A stretch of 33,680 nt of DNA, taken from contig JAKLEA010000037.1 of NCBI GenBank assembly GCA_022711755.1, positions 1 to 33,680 on the forward strand, written 5' to 3'. Origin of the DNA: Planctomycetota bacterium. GTDB lineage: Bacteria > Planctomycetota > Brocadiia > SM23-32 > JAKLEA01. Below are positions 1 to 9,475 of the stretch, piece after piece. Position 1 is the stretch's first letter; the number at the start of each line of letters is the position of its first letter. Made by a program: the position numbers and the translations under genes. The notes beneath the pieces were generated by a model. That model saw only the letters and a list, made by a program, of their open reading frames with translations, was not told the DNA's origin and searched no databases.

Positions 1-25
1 AGGCAGACCTATACCCCAAAACAAG

Positions 26-64
26 TGGCTGGTTTTGAAGTGCTATTCGCTGGCTGGTTTTGAA
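26..64. repeat. 14-bp direct repeat pair at the truncation point of a methyltransferase remnant
   Basis: The 14-mer TGGCTGGTTTTGAA occurs identically at 26-39 and 51-64, 25 bp apart. The first copy carries the in-frame TGA (36-38) that closes the frame upstream of the methyltransferase remnant. The second lies just before the point where methyltransferase-like coding sequence begins. It could be a deletion or rearrangement scar, or the end of a longer tandem array left of the window. Confidence 0.5.
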
Positions 65-398
65 ACGCTCGGTGACACGCTACAACGCCCGCCGAACGGT
101 CGGAAATATGACGCACGACCAGATCATTTCCGAGCTGTATGGTGGCGGCTTGAAAGAAGCGTGGAGAGTATTGAAGCCAGGGGGATACGCCTGGGTGAAG
201 TGCTGCGACGAGATCGTTTCCTCAAAGCAGAGATGGTCGCATATCGAGATTCTAACGATCGCCGAGGAACTGGGCTTCGAGGCGGTTGACCTGTTCATCC
301 TGCACCGTACCTCCCCAGCAATGCTCCAGGAAAAGCGGCAGAAACACGCAAGGAAGAACCACAGCTTCACGTGGGTGTTTCGCAAACCTCGCGTGTAG
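39..398 (+). pseudogene. 5'-truncated DNA methyltransferase (C-terminal half only)
   Basis: The frame encodes the C-terminal half of a SAM-dependent N4/N6-type DNA methyltransferase: a segment reading GLKEAWRVLKPGGYAWVKC, the characteristic SKQRWSHIEI, and the ending HARKNHSFTWVFRKPRV. The DPPY-type catalytic motif and the SAM-binding N-terminal part are missing. Only an in-frame stop (36-38) and a short direct repeat lie upstream, and the only start candidates (TTG at 60, an ATG further in) have no convincing ribosome site. I read it as a decayed gene rather than a small active protein. It converges tail to tail with the giant gene that ends at 427. A second copy of its 3' end sits at 7925-8110. 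Confidence 0.7.
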
Positions 399-482
399 CT
401 CTGCCTGCCTCAAGTCTACGTTTCTTTTACGCTGCCACATCAGGGTCAATGATGTAGTCCGTCCCCGCCGCCTTGGGCTTCC
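214..482. repeat. Duplicated convergent junction, copy A (methyltransferase 3' end plus giant-protein 3' end)
   Basis: This stretch holds the last ~60 codons of the methyltransferase on the plus strand and the last 18 codons of the giant protein on the minus strand. It is repeated in direct orientation at 7925-8190. Over 258-408 versus 7970-8120 I count 8 differences in 151 bases. Seven are silent in the methyltransferase frame. Similarity falls away at both ends. Confidence 0.8.
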
Positions 483-3400
483 AGATGCCCTTGTTCTTCG
501 ACGCTATCGCCCATTGGCCGGTCGGGGCAGAACCGTCGCCGATTGATCCCTTCACGAAGACATTCGTCAGTTTGGCCGTTCCTGCGAATCCTGCAGGAAC
601 GTACGGCGTGCCATTCTCTCCACCATCGCTGAAGGGATTAGCGGCCGATTGCGATCCATCATTCTCATTCCACACGCCAACCAGCACATTCGTCTTCGTC
701 ACATTCCCGCCGACATACAGGTATCCAAGCTCAACCGTCTTGCCCGACGGAAGCGATCTGACGCCAACGCCTACGTCTGTCTGGTCAATGTTGCCCATGA
801 CGAAGAGATTGGCAAGGCCGTCATCGGCGAGGATCGTGGCTCGCTGCGCGCCATTCGCACCAGTGGCCTTCGCCATCAGCATCCCGACCTTCCTGGCGTC
901 TATCGTCCCCTTGAACGTCCCTCCTGCAACGTTTACCGCTGAGAGCGTGCCGCCGTGTGTGATATCGGCCAGCACGTCGCCCGCAGAGACGCTGATTGAC
1001 GATGTGCCACCAGTGATGTTCATCGTTCCGGCAAGGTTGCCCTTCTGCACAACCATTGTTCCGAGCATCGCAGCCTGGATGTCCGTATCAACACCCATGC
1101 CAATGATCATCGCGCCAATGCCGCCGCCGGCGATGACCGAGCCTGTACCGGTCAAACTGCCCTTGACGAAGAATGTGGGAATGTCCTTCGCGCTCTCCAC
1201 GTGACCACTGGCGTTGCCGGCCACGTAGAAGAGCTTGATGTTCCCGCCGGCATTCAGACTGCCTGTGGCATTGCCTGTGGTGTAGTAGAGTCCCACGACT
1301 CCACCGACGTCCATGTTACCGCTTATGTTGCCCGTGGCGTAGGCGAGGTCAATTCCAGCGGTTGTCGTCACGTCGCCGGTGATGGGACCCTTGGAGTAGA
1401 TGGTTCCAATACTGGCCGCACTGATGTCGCCTGCCAGAGTCGCTGCGCCCCTGTAGCCGGTATAGACCAATCCGGCCCTGCCCGTCAGGCTAATGTCTCC
1501 GCTGAATCCGCCGCCGGTGATGAACGTGCCAAGATCCCTGGCGATAACATCACCGGGCATGGAGTCGCCTGCACCGTAGACGATGACCGTGCCGATGGTC
1601 TGGCCCGGAGCATAGAGCGCCGTGCCCTCGGGGACAGTCATCACGCTCGGCACTGACAGATCGGCGTCAGGCAGGCCCGTAATATGGGAATTGACTATCG
1701 CCGTCCCGATTCCGCTCTTAGCTGCAAGGAAGCTAATGTCGCCCGTTCCCATCCTCTGATCGGCAAAGACTGACAGCTTGCCGTCAACCGCGAGGCCAAG
1801 CGCGCTGAAGTCCGCTGCCTGCCACGTCGTCCCGTTCTTCACCCGTGCATTGGCAACGATGATGACCCCGCCGGGTGTCCCGATGATCAGCAGGTCATTG
1901 GCAGGATCGTAGGGGTTATACTTCGTCCCGTCCGTCTCGTCGTAATCGCCGTTGATGGCAATCCCGTTGCCGACGCCGTCTGTGTCATAGACATAAACGT
2001 TGCCGGCCCTTGTGCTGACCACGCCGAGAAGATCCCACGCATGGCCGGGATTGACCGTGACCGTATGAACGTCGGGTGTCGGATCGGCAGCGCCGTCATC
2101 GTCAGTCACCGTCAGCGTGATGGTGTAGACTCCGGCCGTATTCAACTTCAGCGCTCCCGGATCCTGGCTGGTGAAGTTGTATGTCTCAGGTCCTGTGATC
2201 TGCCAGTTCCAGCCCGTGACCGTTCCGTCGCTGTCGGTCCCCGTTCCCTGAAGGTTCATGGAATCGCCAGCCTCCATCACAAACCCGTCTGCCGGGGAGT
2301 CAATGGCTCCGTCTGGCGGCGTGTTATCAGGAACTGTTACGGTAGTTGTCGCTTCCGACGAGGCAGTCTTCAACTCCGCGTTGCCGACTAGATCAACCGC
2401 CGCGCTAAAGAAAGAATAGACGTGCCCGTCGGCGCCGTTGTAGGTCGCGGAGGTTTCATTGGTTCTAATCAGCCACGGCTGGAACGGGCCGCGGTCAACG
2501 GCCACAAATATGTTGTAGTATTCGATGCCTGAACCAGCGTCCGTTCCGCCCCATGCCACCTCGAAGGATGCAGTCGGCGTGATAAACGGCAGCGATTCCA
2601 CCGCACTGGCGGGGGCATCGGCGTCTACTCGAACTACCGAGTTATTGGTCACGATAGGAGCATTGGCGTCAAAGACTATCTGAGCGGAGTTGCTGATTGA
2701 TGTTCCCGTAGGATATGAGTCCGCAAGAGCAGCACTGAGGACGATGAAGCCTTCGCCAATACCGTACGAGTTATTCGGTGGAAGGATTCCGGCACTTGGA
2801 TCCTCCGGCAGCCCCAGCGTTACGGGATCCAGTCCGGCAATGTAGACCTCGATCAGTCCGGTCAGGGGATCAACATCGGCCCAGACGTCCAGGATTTGTC
2901 CGAGGGTGAAAGGTTTGTCTAGACGATCCTCGTAATGAACCGTGCCGGGCGGGAAAGCGATCTCGCCCCACAGGAGGCTGCTGACGCCGAGCAGCTCAAC
3001 GCTTGTCCAGTCTAACATCGGATCAAGCTTATCAGTGATATAAATGGTCTGCGCGGGCAGTGAGGCCGTGGACAGGTTCTCGAAAGCAATGGTGTAGATC
3101 AACCTGCCGTCAGGTAAAATCCAATGCCCGTCGCCGACGCCTGGATCATATTTGTGGTTCGGATCAACCGAGGCTCTGATTGCCACCGGAGACTTAGAGA
3201 TCGAGCCTTTCGACTTCTTCAGTGGGTCCTCCCGCAGAAAGACCGACGTGATCTCTCCATAGATGTTGTAAGCCAATTCGCAGACGTCGCCCAGAAGCAG
3301 TTTCGCCTCCTGCAGGTCGCCCAGCCCGGAATCCGGATCGGCAGCCCACGGCAGGATGGTCGTATCGTAGGGAGCGGACATCAGATCGGCGCCGCTTTCC

Positions 3401-6400
3401 TTATTTATTATTGTCGGGTGCGAGACATGTCCCCAACCCATTTCGGACTCGACGGCCATGTAAACCTCGCCCCAGGTGACGCTGCCGTCCTTGTCAGCAT
3501 CCGTGCGCGGATCGCTCATGGCCTTGAGCCAGTGATATGTGAGATCTCCGTTCTGGTGTGCTATGTCAGTCATGGCCTTCTCATCTGCCTCGGCTGCCGT
3601 GATCATGCAATATTCCGTGTCCTCCCTGAAATACGTGCCGAAACCGTCGGACATGCCGCCCGAGTAACAGGAGTCCATGATGGTTGTGACGTTTCCAGCG
3701 TTTGTTCCCTCCCACATTTTGTTGAACATTCCGGAGTCAATTTTGTCTCCATCGTTCAGGATCATATAGCTGCCGTAGTCATCTTTGAGGCCGTGACCGG
3801 AGTAATAAAAGACTATATTGTCGTTCGAATCGGCCCGCTCCTTCGCCCAGTTGATGCCTGCGATGACTTCTGTAGCTCCGATATCGTCATGGGATGAGCC
3901 TACCGTGTCCTTCAGAACGTAGATATGACTGTCGCCGGAGTATTCCCCGTAATCAACTCCCTGGTTTTTGAAGTATTCGACCACGTCGTCGGCATCCTGC
4001 ATGGTCAAGTCAAGGTTCTGCTGATCCGTGTGAGCCTGATATTCCGCGTCGCAGATCACGACGACGTAGGTCTCCGACGGGTTTCCGCCTTCTGCCGCCA
4101 TGTTGAGAAATGATCGGGTAAGGGGTGGCGCGGTATCAGCCCATGCGCGTCCGATGACGTATGTCATTGCTGAATCCAGCGAGCAATATCCCGCACCATC
4201 AGCCGCAGATGCTATCGCCGCTTCAACCAGCGCGGGCATGGCCGACTGCATGTCGTCGCCTAGTCTGGCCTTCAGATTCGTCCAGAACGGATTCCATATC
4301 AGCGGATCAACGCCGTCCGGACGGACCTTGGCCTCGATTACATCCCAATCGAAGACCTGGTTCAGTCCGACGTAGTCTCCTGAAAATTCATCCATGGGGG
4401 CTAGAAATGCGCTGACGTTCATGTCAGTTTCCTCCCCCGGCGCGACGACTGTCACATGCAGCGAATTCTTGAATCCAGGCGGCATAACGCCCGTTGGTGT
4501 CTCACGGGAAAGGGCGATGCCATACATCCGTTCCCAATAGAAGACGCCCGAATCGCCGATGCGGAACTGGCAACCCGGCGCCTCAATAAAGAATACGGGA
4601 TTGGGGACGTCCATGCCCCCCTCATTGCCGTAGAAGAAGTCGAACGAAAACTCACGCCCCGTGCGTGCAACACTCCTTGACGTCATCTCCGTCCAGATAG
4701 AAGCGCCTGTGTGCTCAACGGTATTGAAAATCCCGGAGAGCAACAGCGGGTCGCCGGCCGACTGGGTGATTTCCAGGTCGAACTCTCCAATCGGCGCTCC
4801 GGACAGATCGAACTGCGCAACGATTGTGCCGGCATCCGTCCTGACGAACTTCGAGGCTGCGATACTGAGTCCGTCGCGCTTCAGCGTTGCGACTTCGGCA
4901 AGGTCGAGGCGTCCACCCGTGATTGTCACTGAAACACTGCCGTCAACGCCGCCGCTGGTCGGTGTTATCTCGTCAACCCACATATCAGGAGTGTCAGCGA
5001 CGATTCCTATCTGCGCGAGGCTTGTTCCAGCGTCTGTCGCGATGGCATGGACCATGATGTAGTATGTCCCAGCCTCAGTCATGGGAATAACCACACGCTG
5101 ATCCGCTGAAAGCGGCATCAAGCGCCTGGAATCATATTCCACCCAGCTTGGGGGCATACTGTATCGCGCGTAGACCGCGTTACTATGCGAGCCTGCCTTG
5201 CCATCAAGCGCTATGAGAAGCGTTTGCCCAGCCGGGACGTCAACCGCGAAGAACATCACGCCGCCCTTGACTATCGCCGCATCCAACGGAGCGCCAAGCT
5301 CAAGTCTCGTAAACCCGATGGTTGCTGCATCGAACGAGCGGACGCCTGCATCGGATTCAGCCATGGCCACAATCGCCAGGCTCTGCGGCTCGATAGAAGA
5401 CAGGTCAAGCGAAGTCCCCCAACCGTCCGAAGCGTCCACATCCTTCACAAAAATCTCCCCAGGATCAAGGACGCCGTTCGGAATCGTGTCTGCAAAGAAT
5501 GTTACTGAAGCCACGCTGCCGTTCACTACCCATGCGCTGGTACGGACGTTCAGGACGTTATCGTCCGGCCAGTAAGCGCCGGAATCCGGTGATATTACGC
5601 TTACAACCGGTTTGGATGGGGGCGTAGCGCCGTTCAGAAGCACGGCGACGTCGTTTCCGCCCCAGTTGACCGCCGCGATGTCTGTCGTGCCGTCCACGTC
5701 GAGATCGGCTGCGCAGAGGAATATCGTCTCGTCGCCGGAAGCGAAATCGTAACGCAGTCCGAGAGTCCCGTCTCCGTTGCCGACAAGTATGGAAACCGTT
5801 CCCTCGTAGTTGGCGGAGGCTATATCCATGCCCCCGTCGCCGTTGAAATCCCCCAATGCGACGCCCGACGTTCCATCTCCAACGTCGTAATCAACCCGCG
5901 TGGCAAACGCCCCGTCGCCATTATTGATCAGGACCGACACGTTACCGGCGCTGTTATTGCCCGTCACGATATCGGGAATGGAGTCCCCGTTCAGGTCGCC
6001 TGAGGCTATCGGACGCGGCCCGTCGCCGACGGCATACGCGGCATAGGGCTGGAATGTCCCGTCTCCGTTGCCCAACAGCACGGATACCTTATCAATGCCG
6101 AAATGTGTCGCGGCTATGTCCTGCACCCCGTCGCGGTTGAAGTCGTCCGTGATGCAGGAAAGCGAGTTTCCGGCGACGGCGAACGTCGTCTCGGCCCGCA
6201 TAGTCCCGTCCCCGTTGTTGATTAGAACGCCGACGGAAGACCACATAGAGCTTGCCACTACAAGGTCCTGGGCCCCGTCGCCGTTGAAGTCGGCTGATTT
6301 CACGCGGAACGGGTTGTTCTGGACGGGATAATCCGTCCTGTCGCCGAACGTGCCGTCCCCGTTCCCGAACAGTATCGAAACGGTGTGGCCGTAACGCGAT

Positions 6401-7806
6401 GGGGCGATAAGATCAACATGGGAGTCTCCGTCAATGTCAGCTGTATGAACATTCTCAGGATATTCTCCGACCGAATAAGTCACGTCTTCAAGGTATGCTC
6501 CACCAGGCTGCCCCATCAGTACCGAAATCGTGGAATCGCCGGCGTTGGAGACGGCAAGATCCGGGATGGCATCCTCATTAAAGTCGCCAGCCACAACATA
6601 AGTACAGTTACGTCCGGTCGGGTAATGCTGCCTGGACAGGAATGTCCCGTCTCCGTTGTTGGCCAGAAACGTCAGGGAACTGTATTCGTAATTCGCGGTC
6701 GCAAGGTCCGCATCCCCGTCGCCGTCATAATCCGCACTGACAATCGAGAAAGGCTTAACTCCGGCAGGAAGCACTAAAGCTGACTGGAACGTTCCATCCC
6801 CGTTTCCGATGAAGACCTGAGCCGATCCGTTGAGCAGGAAGGGCGTTGCCGCCGCGAGATCGGTCGCATGATCTCCATTGAAGTCGCCGGTTGTCACAGA
6901 AAGGGGATTGCCAGGAGCCGACAGGTCAGATCGCGGCTGGAACGTTCCGTCCCCGTTACCCATATGGACAGAAACGACCATGCTCTGTGCGTTGGCAATC
7001 GCAAGATCCGCCTTGCCGTCATTGTTGAAATCGCCCATTGTCATTTGCCCCTCGCCGGTGGCCGTAGAACCTGCAAGGGCTGAAGCGAATGTCCCGTCTC
7101 CGTTGCCGAGTAGAATACGAAATGCGCCCAGATTGTTAGCCACCGCCATATCAAGCATTGCGTCACCGTTGAAGTCGGCGGCGACTGCCTTGTAACCGTA
7201 AATCCCCACGCTTGTTTTGATCCCGTCGCCGAAAGTCCCGTCGCCAGTCCCCGGCAGAAATGTGACCATGCTGTCCGCATCGGTCACGGAAAGATCAAGA
7301 TTACCGTCGGAATTGAAATCGGCGACCAGCACAATGGCCGCATTCGTGCCTGACGCAAGTATCAACGGGGCGTCGAAGGAACCGTCCCCGTTGCCCATCA
7401 TGATCCTGACGTCCTTGTTACCCCTGTTCGCGGTTGCCAGGTCCGGAACGCCATCCCTGTTGAAATCCCCGACGCAAAAAGACGACTGTTGATCTCCCGT
7501 TGAACTCGCCCCGACCTCATCGAACCTTCCGCCACCCGCTCCCAGAAATATGGATACCGTATCGTCCTCAATATTGATGGCAGCCAAGTCGGACAAACCG
7601 TCGCTGTTGAAGTCGGAATTAAGAAGATGACGTGGCAGGGAATTTGTCTGAAGCGTGTAGCACGGAAACTGCACACCGGTAAGCAACAGACGTCTTTCCA
7701 AGGACTCAATCGCGGTAAGGATGGCTTGTCCGGACTGCGAAGGATTGCTAAACAACATCTTATGAAAAGAAGTTCTTCCTGAACGCGCAGTTTTACGTAG
7801 TTGCAT
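427..7806 (-). CDS. Giant secreted FG-GAP / caspase-like / PKD / beta-helix protein
   Basis: A 2459-residue, probably extracellular protein. An N-terminal basic segment carries SLERRLLLTG (residues 35-44), similar to the LEPR-XLL export motif of planctomycete giant proteins. Residues ~64-725 hold 14 motifs of the GDFNGDGxxDL kind with VSVLLGNGDGTF blades, which would fit two seven-bladed FG-GAP/VCBS propellers. A caspase-like (clan CD) domain lies at ~1240-1480 with YYSGHG (His1338) and DSCYSGG (Cys1380), so both catalytic residues are present. A DPNHK-type repeat domain follows, then a PKD domain (~1823-1925) and a Gly-rich repetitive region (~1935-2400) that looks like a beta-helix. I chose the ATG at 7806, preceded by GGGAAG, over a TTG 57 bases upstream. 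Substrate and role are unknown; adhesion or a secreted protease are possible. The gene lies in an island-like region, and the tail of a lost paralogue is next to it. Confidence 0.85.
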   Translation of the reverse strand: MQLRKTARSGRTSFHKMLFSNPSQSGQAILTAIESLERRLLLTGVQFPCYTLQTNSLPRHLLNSDFNSDGLSDLAAINIEDDTVSIFLGAGGGRFDEVGASSTGDQQSSFCVGDFNRDGVPDLATANRGNKDVRIMMGNGDGSFDAPLILASGTNAAIVLVADFNSDGNLDLSVTDADSMVTFLPGTGDGTFGDGIKTSVGIYGYKAVAADFNGDAMLDMAVANNLGAFRILLGNGDGTFASALAGSTATGEGQMTMGDFNNDGKADLAIANAQSMVVSVHMGNGDGTFQPRSDLSAPGNPLSVTTGDFNGDHATDLAAATPFLLNGSAQVFIGNGDGTFQSALVLPAGVKPFSIVSADYDGDGDADLATANYEYSSLTFLANNGDGTFLSRQHYPTGRNCTYVVAGDFNEDAIPDLAVSNAGDSTISVLMGQPGGAYLEDVTYSVGEYPENVHTADIDGDSHVDLIAPSRYGHTVSILFGNGDGTFGDRTDYPVQNNPFRVKSADFNGDGAQDLVVASSMWSSVGVLINNGDGTMRAETTFAVAGNSLSCITDDFNRDGVQDIAATHFGIDKVSVLLGNGDGTFQPYAAYAVGDGPRPIASGDLNGDSIPDIVTGNNSAGNVSVLINNGDGAFATRVDYDVGDGTSGVALGDFNGDGGMDIASANYEGTVSILVGNGDGTLGLRYDFASGDETIFLCAADLDVDGTTDIAAVNWGGNDVAVLLNGATPPSKPVVSVISPDSGAYWPDDNVLNVRTSAWVVNGSVASVTFFADTIPNGVLDPGEIFVKDVDASDGWGTSLDLSSIEPQSLAIVAMAESDAGVRSFDAATIGFTRLELGAPLDAAIVKGGVMFFAVDVPAGQTLLIALDGKAGSHSNAVYARYSMPPSWVEYDSRRLMPLSADQRVVIPMTEAGTYYIMVHAIATDAGTSLAQIGIVADTPDMWVDEITPTSGGVDGSVSVTITGGRLDLAEVATLKRDGLSIAASKFVRTDAGTIVAQFDLSGAPIGEFDLEITQSAGDPLLLSGIFNTVEHTGASIWTEMTSRSVARTGREFSFDFFYGNEGGMDVPNPVFFIEAPGCQFRIGDSGVFYWERMYGIALSRETPTGVMPPGFKNSLHVTVVAPGEETDMNVSAFLAPMDEFSGDYVGLNQVFDWDVIEAKVRPDGVDPLIWNPFWTNLKARLGDDMQSAMPALVEAAIASAADGAGYCSLDSAMTYVIGRAWADTAPPLTRSFLNMAAEGGNPSETYVVVICDAEYQAHTDQQNLDLTMQDADDVVEYFKNQGVDYGEYSGDSHIYVLKDTVGSSHDDIGATEVIAGINWAKERADSNDNIVFYYSGHGLKDDYGSYMILNDGDKIDSGMFNKMWEGTNAGNVTTIMDSCYSGGMSDGFGTYFREDTEYCMITAAEADEKAMTDIAHQNGDLTYHWLKAMSDPRTDADKDGSVTWGEVYMAVESEMGWGHVSHPTIINKESGADLMSAPYDTTILPWAADPDSGLGDLQEAKLLLGDVCELAYNIYGEITSVFLREDPLKKSKGSISKSPVAIRASVDPNHKYDPGVGDGHWILPDGRLIYTIAFENLSTASLPAQTIYITDKLDPMLDWTSVELLGVSSLLWGEIAFPPGTVHYEDRLDKPFTLGQILDVWADVDPLTGLIEVYIAGLDPVTLGLPEDPSAGILPPNNSYGIGEGFIVLSAALADSYPTGTSISNSAQIVFDANAPIVTNNSVVRVDADAPASAVESLPFITPTASFEVAWGGTDAGSGIEYYNIFVAVDRGPFQPWLIRTNETSATYNGADGHVYSFFSAAVDLVGNAELKTASSEATTTVTVPDNTPPDGAIDSPADGFVMEAGDSMNLQGTGTDSDGTVTGWNWQITGPETYNFTSQDPGALKLNTAGVYTITLTVTDDDGAADPTPDVHTVTVNPGHAWDLLGVVSTRAGNVYVYDTDGVGNGIAINGDYDETDGTKYNPYDPANDLLIIGTPGGVIIVANARVKNGTTWQAADFSALGLAVDGKLSVFADQRMGTGDISFLAAKSGIGTAIVNSHITGLPDADLSVPSVMTVPEGTALYAPGQTIGTVIVYGAGDSMPGDVIARDLGTFITGGGFSGDISLTGRAGLVYTGYRGAATLAGDISAASIGTIYSKGPITGDVTTTAGIDLAYATGNISGNMDVGGVVGLYYTTGNATGSLNAGGNIKLFYVAGNASGHVESAKDIPTFFVKGSLTGTGSVIAGGGIGAMIIGMGVDTDIQAAMLGTMVVQKGNLAGTMNITGGTSSISVSAGDVLADITHGGTLSAVNVAGGTFKGTIDARKVGMLMAKATGANGAQRATILADDGLANLFVMGNIDQTDVGVGVRSLPSGKTVELGYLYVGGNVTKTNVLVGVWNENDGSQSAANPFSDGGENGTPYVPAGFAGTAKLTNVFVKGSIGDGSAPTGQWAIASKNKGIWKPKAAGTDYIIDPDVAA

Positions 7807-7924
7807 GATTGGCTTCCCTATCGGCAGCGGAAATGAAATTCTTGGGGATTTAGCATCGAACAAAGTCTGCCTGACGGTTCGATTCTAGGCATCAAGGCTG
7901 AGGCTTTCAAGTCAGGCTACTAAA

Positions 7925-8110
7925 ATCGTCAACGGCAAGCAACGCTGGTCACATGTAGAATAATTGAAGATCGCCGAAGAACTGGGCTTCGAGGCGGTTG
8001 ACCTGTTCATCCTGCACCGCACCTCCCCAGCCATGGTCCAGGAAAAACGACAGAAACACGCGAGGAAGAATCACAGCTTCACGTGGGTGTTTCGCAAACC
8101 TCGCGTGTAG
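7925..8110 (+). pseudogene. Second methyltransferase C-terminal remnant, with internal stop
   Basis: This is the same methyltransferase C-terminus as at 39-398. It runs from KQRWSHVE into an in-frame TAA at 7961-7963, then on through IAEELGFEAVDLF to the same ending FTWVFRKPRV and TAG. The internal stop and missing N-terminal portion make it a pseudogene. It lies just upstream of the giant gene's start and converges with the tail remnant at 8134-8190, repeating the layout seen at the left edge. Confidence 0.75.
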
Positions 8111-8133
8111 CTCTGCCTGCTTACACGTTAATT

Positions 8134-8190
8134 TCACGCTGCCACCTTGGGGTCAATGGTGTAGTCGGTTCCCGCCGCTTTCGGCTTCCA
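8134..8190 (-). pseudogene. C-terminal 18-codon remnant of a giant-protein paralogue
   Basis: Read on the minus strand this encodes WKPKAAGTDYTIDPKVAA followed by TGA. The intact giant protein ends WKPKAAGTDYIIDPDVAA, so 16 of 18 residues match. Nothing upstream of it on the minus strand continues the family. It is the only surviving trace of a second giant gene, presumably removed by deletion or recombination. Confidence 0.75.
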
Positions 8191-8391
8191 CAATCCCAGA
8201 ACATCGCCCCAGGCAAGTCCCAGAAGCGACCCTCGAATCCTGTCTTCCATCATGTGCCTTGCCTCGTACCGCCCTTTGCCTATCAGTGCCGCCTTGTTCG
8301 GAGACAATGAAACATGCTACGAAAGAGTGTAAGATGGAGCAATGTCGGATTGCGTTCCTACCCCCCAAGTGAGAAGACGGGAGGCCAGCCA

Positions 8392-9030
8392 GTGAGAGCG
8401 CGGATCAATGGAGACGTGGTCATCGTTATTGCGGAATGCGACGAAGAGCAGGCCGTGGTCTCGGAATTTGCCGACCGGATGCAATCGCATGTCTTTCTTC
8501 TCATGCAACAGGATAGTCGAACGCTGCGCCTCCATGATCAGGGACCCCATGAGATTGCCTGTAGAGAGCCTATAAACGTGTCGTCACGATCCAGCGATGC
8601 CGCGATCCGCCTGATCTCCAATCTTGCCCACACGCCTTTTCAACTGGACGGTCAGGAGTACGCCAGTGTCGAGGCATTCTGGCAGGGACTGAAGTTCCCC
8701 GATGAGAAGCGACGACGTGAGATCGCGACTATGCACGGGTTGGCGGCACGCAAGGCAGGGCAATCGGCCCCCGAGGCTGAGACGATTCAGTACATGGGAA
8801 GAACAATCAGGGTCGGAACGGCAGATCACGCGGACCTGATGCGCCAAGCCTGTGCTGCGAAGTTCGCACAGCACGAACGCGCCAGGAACGCGCTGCGCGG
8901 AACAGGAGAACGGCCCCTCATCCACAGGCTGGGCCACGACAGCAGGACAATTCCAGCCGCGTTGATGGCGGAAATCTGGATGCGAATCCGCGCTGACATC
9001 TCAAGAAAGCGGAGACACCGGTGGCACTGA
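8392..9030 (+). CDS. NADAR-domain protein (YbiA/DUF1768 family)
   Basis: A 212-residue protein. The C-terminal two thirds (about residue 80 on) match the NADAR fold: PFQLDGQEYASVEAFWQGLK, the PDEKRRREIA helix, CAAKFAQHERARNAL, the RGTGERPLIHR turn, and the closing IPAALMAEIWMRIR. NADAR proteins act on ADP-ribose-linked substrates; relatives hydrolyse N-glycosidic bonds in riboflavin intermediates or remove ADP-ribose from guanine in DNA, and some take part in phage conflict. The first ~75 residues are an unrecognised extension. I chose the GTG at 8392 because GGGAGG sits 7 bases ahead of it; an ATG at 8314 lacks a comparable site. Its place in the island suggests a role in DNA or nucleotide conflict, but this is inference. 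Confidence 0.8.
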   Translation: MRARINGDVVIVIAECDEEQAVVSEFADRMQSHVFLLMQQDSRTLRLHDQGPHEIACREPINVSSRSSDAAIRLISNLAHTPFQLDGQEYASVEAFWQGLKFPDEKRRREIATMHGLAARKAGQSAPEAETIQYMGRTIRVGTADHADLMRQACAAKFAQHERARNALRGTGERPLIHRLGHDSRTIPAALMAEIWMRIRADISRKRRHRWH

Positions 9031-9130
9031 CCGAGGCTCCCTAACTACCTTGTTAATAGCCGCACTGCAAACACGCGAATGTTGTCGCGACGGTCACGGG
9101 GATCGGGATCGAACGACAGAGGGATTTCGC

Positions 9131-9475
9131 ATGGACATGAGTCTTGAAGAGATCAGGGCGCAGTTGCGCGAAGGGAGGCATTGGTCATCCTACATCGGCT
9201 CGTGCGGGGACAAGGAGCTCTATGCGTACAGAGTCTGGGACCTGTTTGACAGTCTGGGGATAGTCCCGCCGGACGGGATATACGAAGCGCTCAAGGCTTT
9301 GCACGCCTGGGAGGACTGCCAGGAGCCCTGCGCCGTCGTGAACGGATATCTCACGGACCTTCTGGCGATGAACGATGCAGACCTGCTCAAGGCCACGTCA
9401 GGCGAGAAGAACCCCGACAACTGGTTCAGGAGCAGGCACGGGGGATGGCCTGAAAGTGAGTATGGAAGCGGATAG
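9131..9475 (+). CDS. Hypothetical 114-residue protein
   Basis: No family recognised. The ATG at 9131 has AGAGGG 7 bases upstream, which supports translation. The protein is soluble and acidic. It starts MDMSLEEIRAQLREG, has several Trp residues, and four Cys (one in SYIGSCGDK, two in WEDCQEPC-type spacing). It has no signal peptide or membrane segment. It follows the NADAR gene by 100 bases on the same strand and may be co-transcribed with it. It could be an island passenger gene. Confidence 0.55.
   Translation: MDMSLEEIRAQLREGRHWSSYIGSCGDKELYAYRVWDLFDSLGIVPPDGIYEALKALHAWEDCQEPCAVVNGYLTDLLAMNDADLLKATSGEKNPDNWFRSRHGGWPESEYGSG

Larger units (their letters stand above)
7925..8190. repeat. Duplicated convergent junction, copy B
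   Basis: Direct repeat of 214-482, about 95% identical in its best 151 bases. It contains the methyltransferase 3' end and the last 18 codons plus stop of a giant-protein paralogue. Past 8190 only a short patch (AATCCC...ATCGCCC) still resembles the giant gene, and then similarity is lost. Confidence 0.8.
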
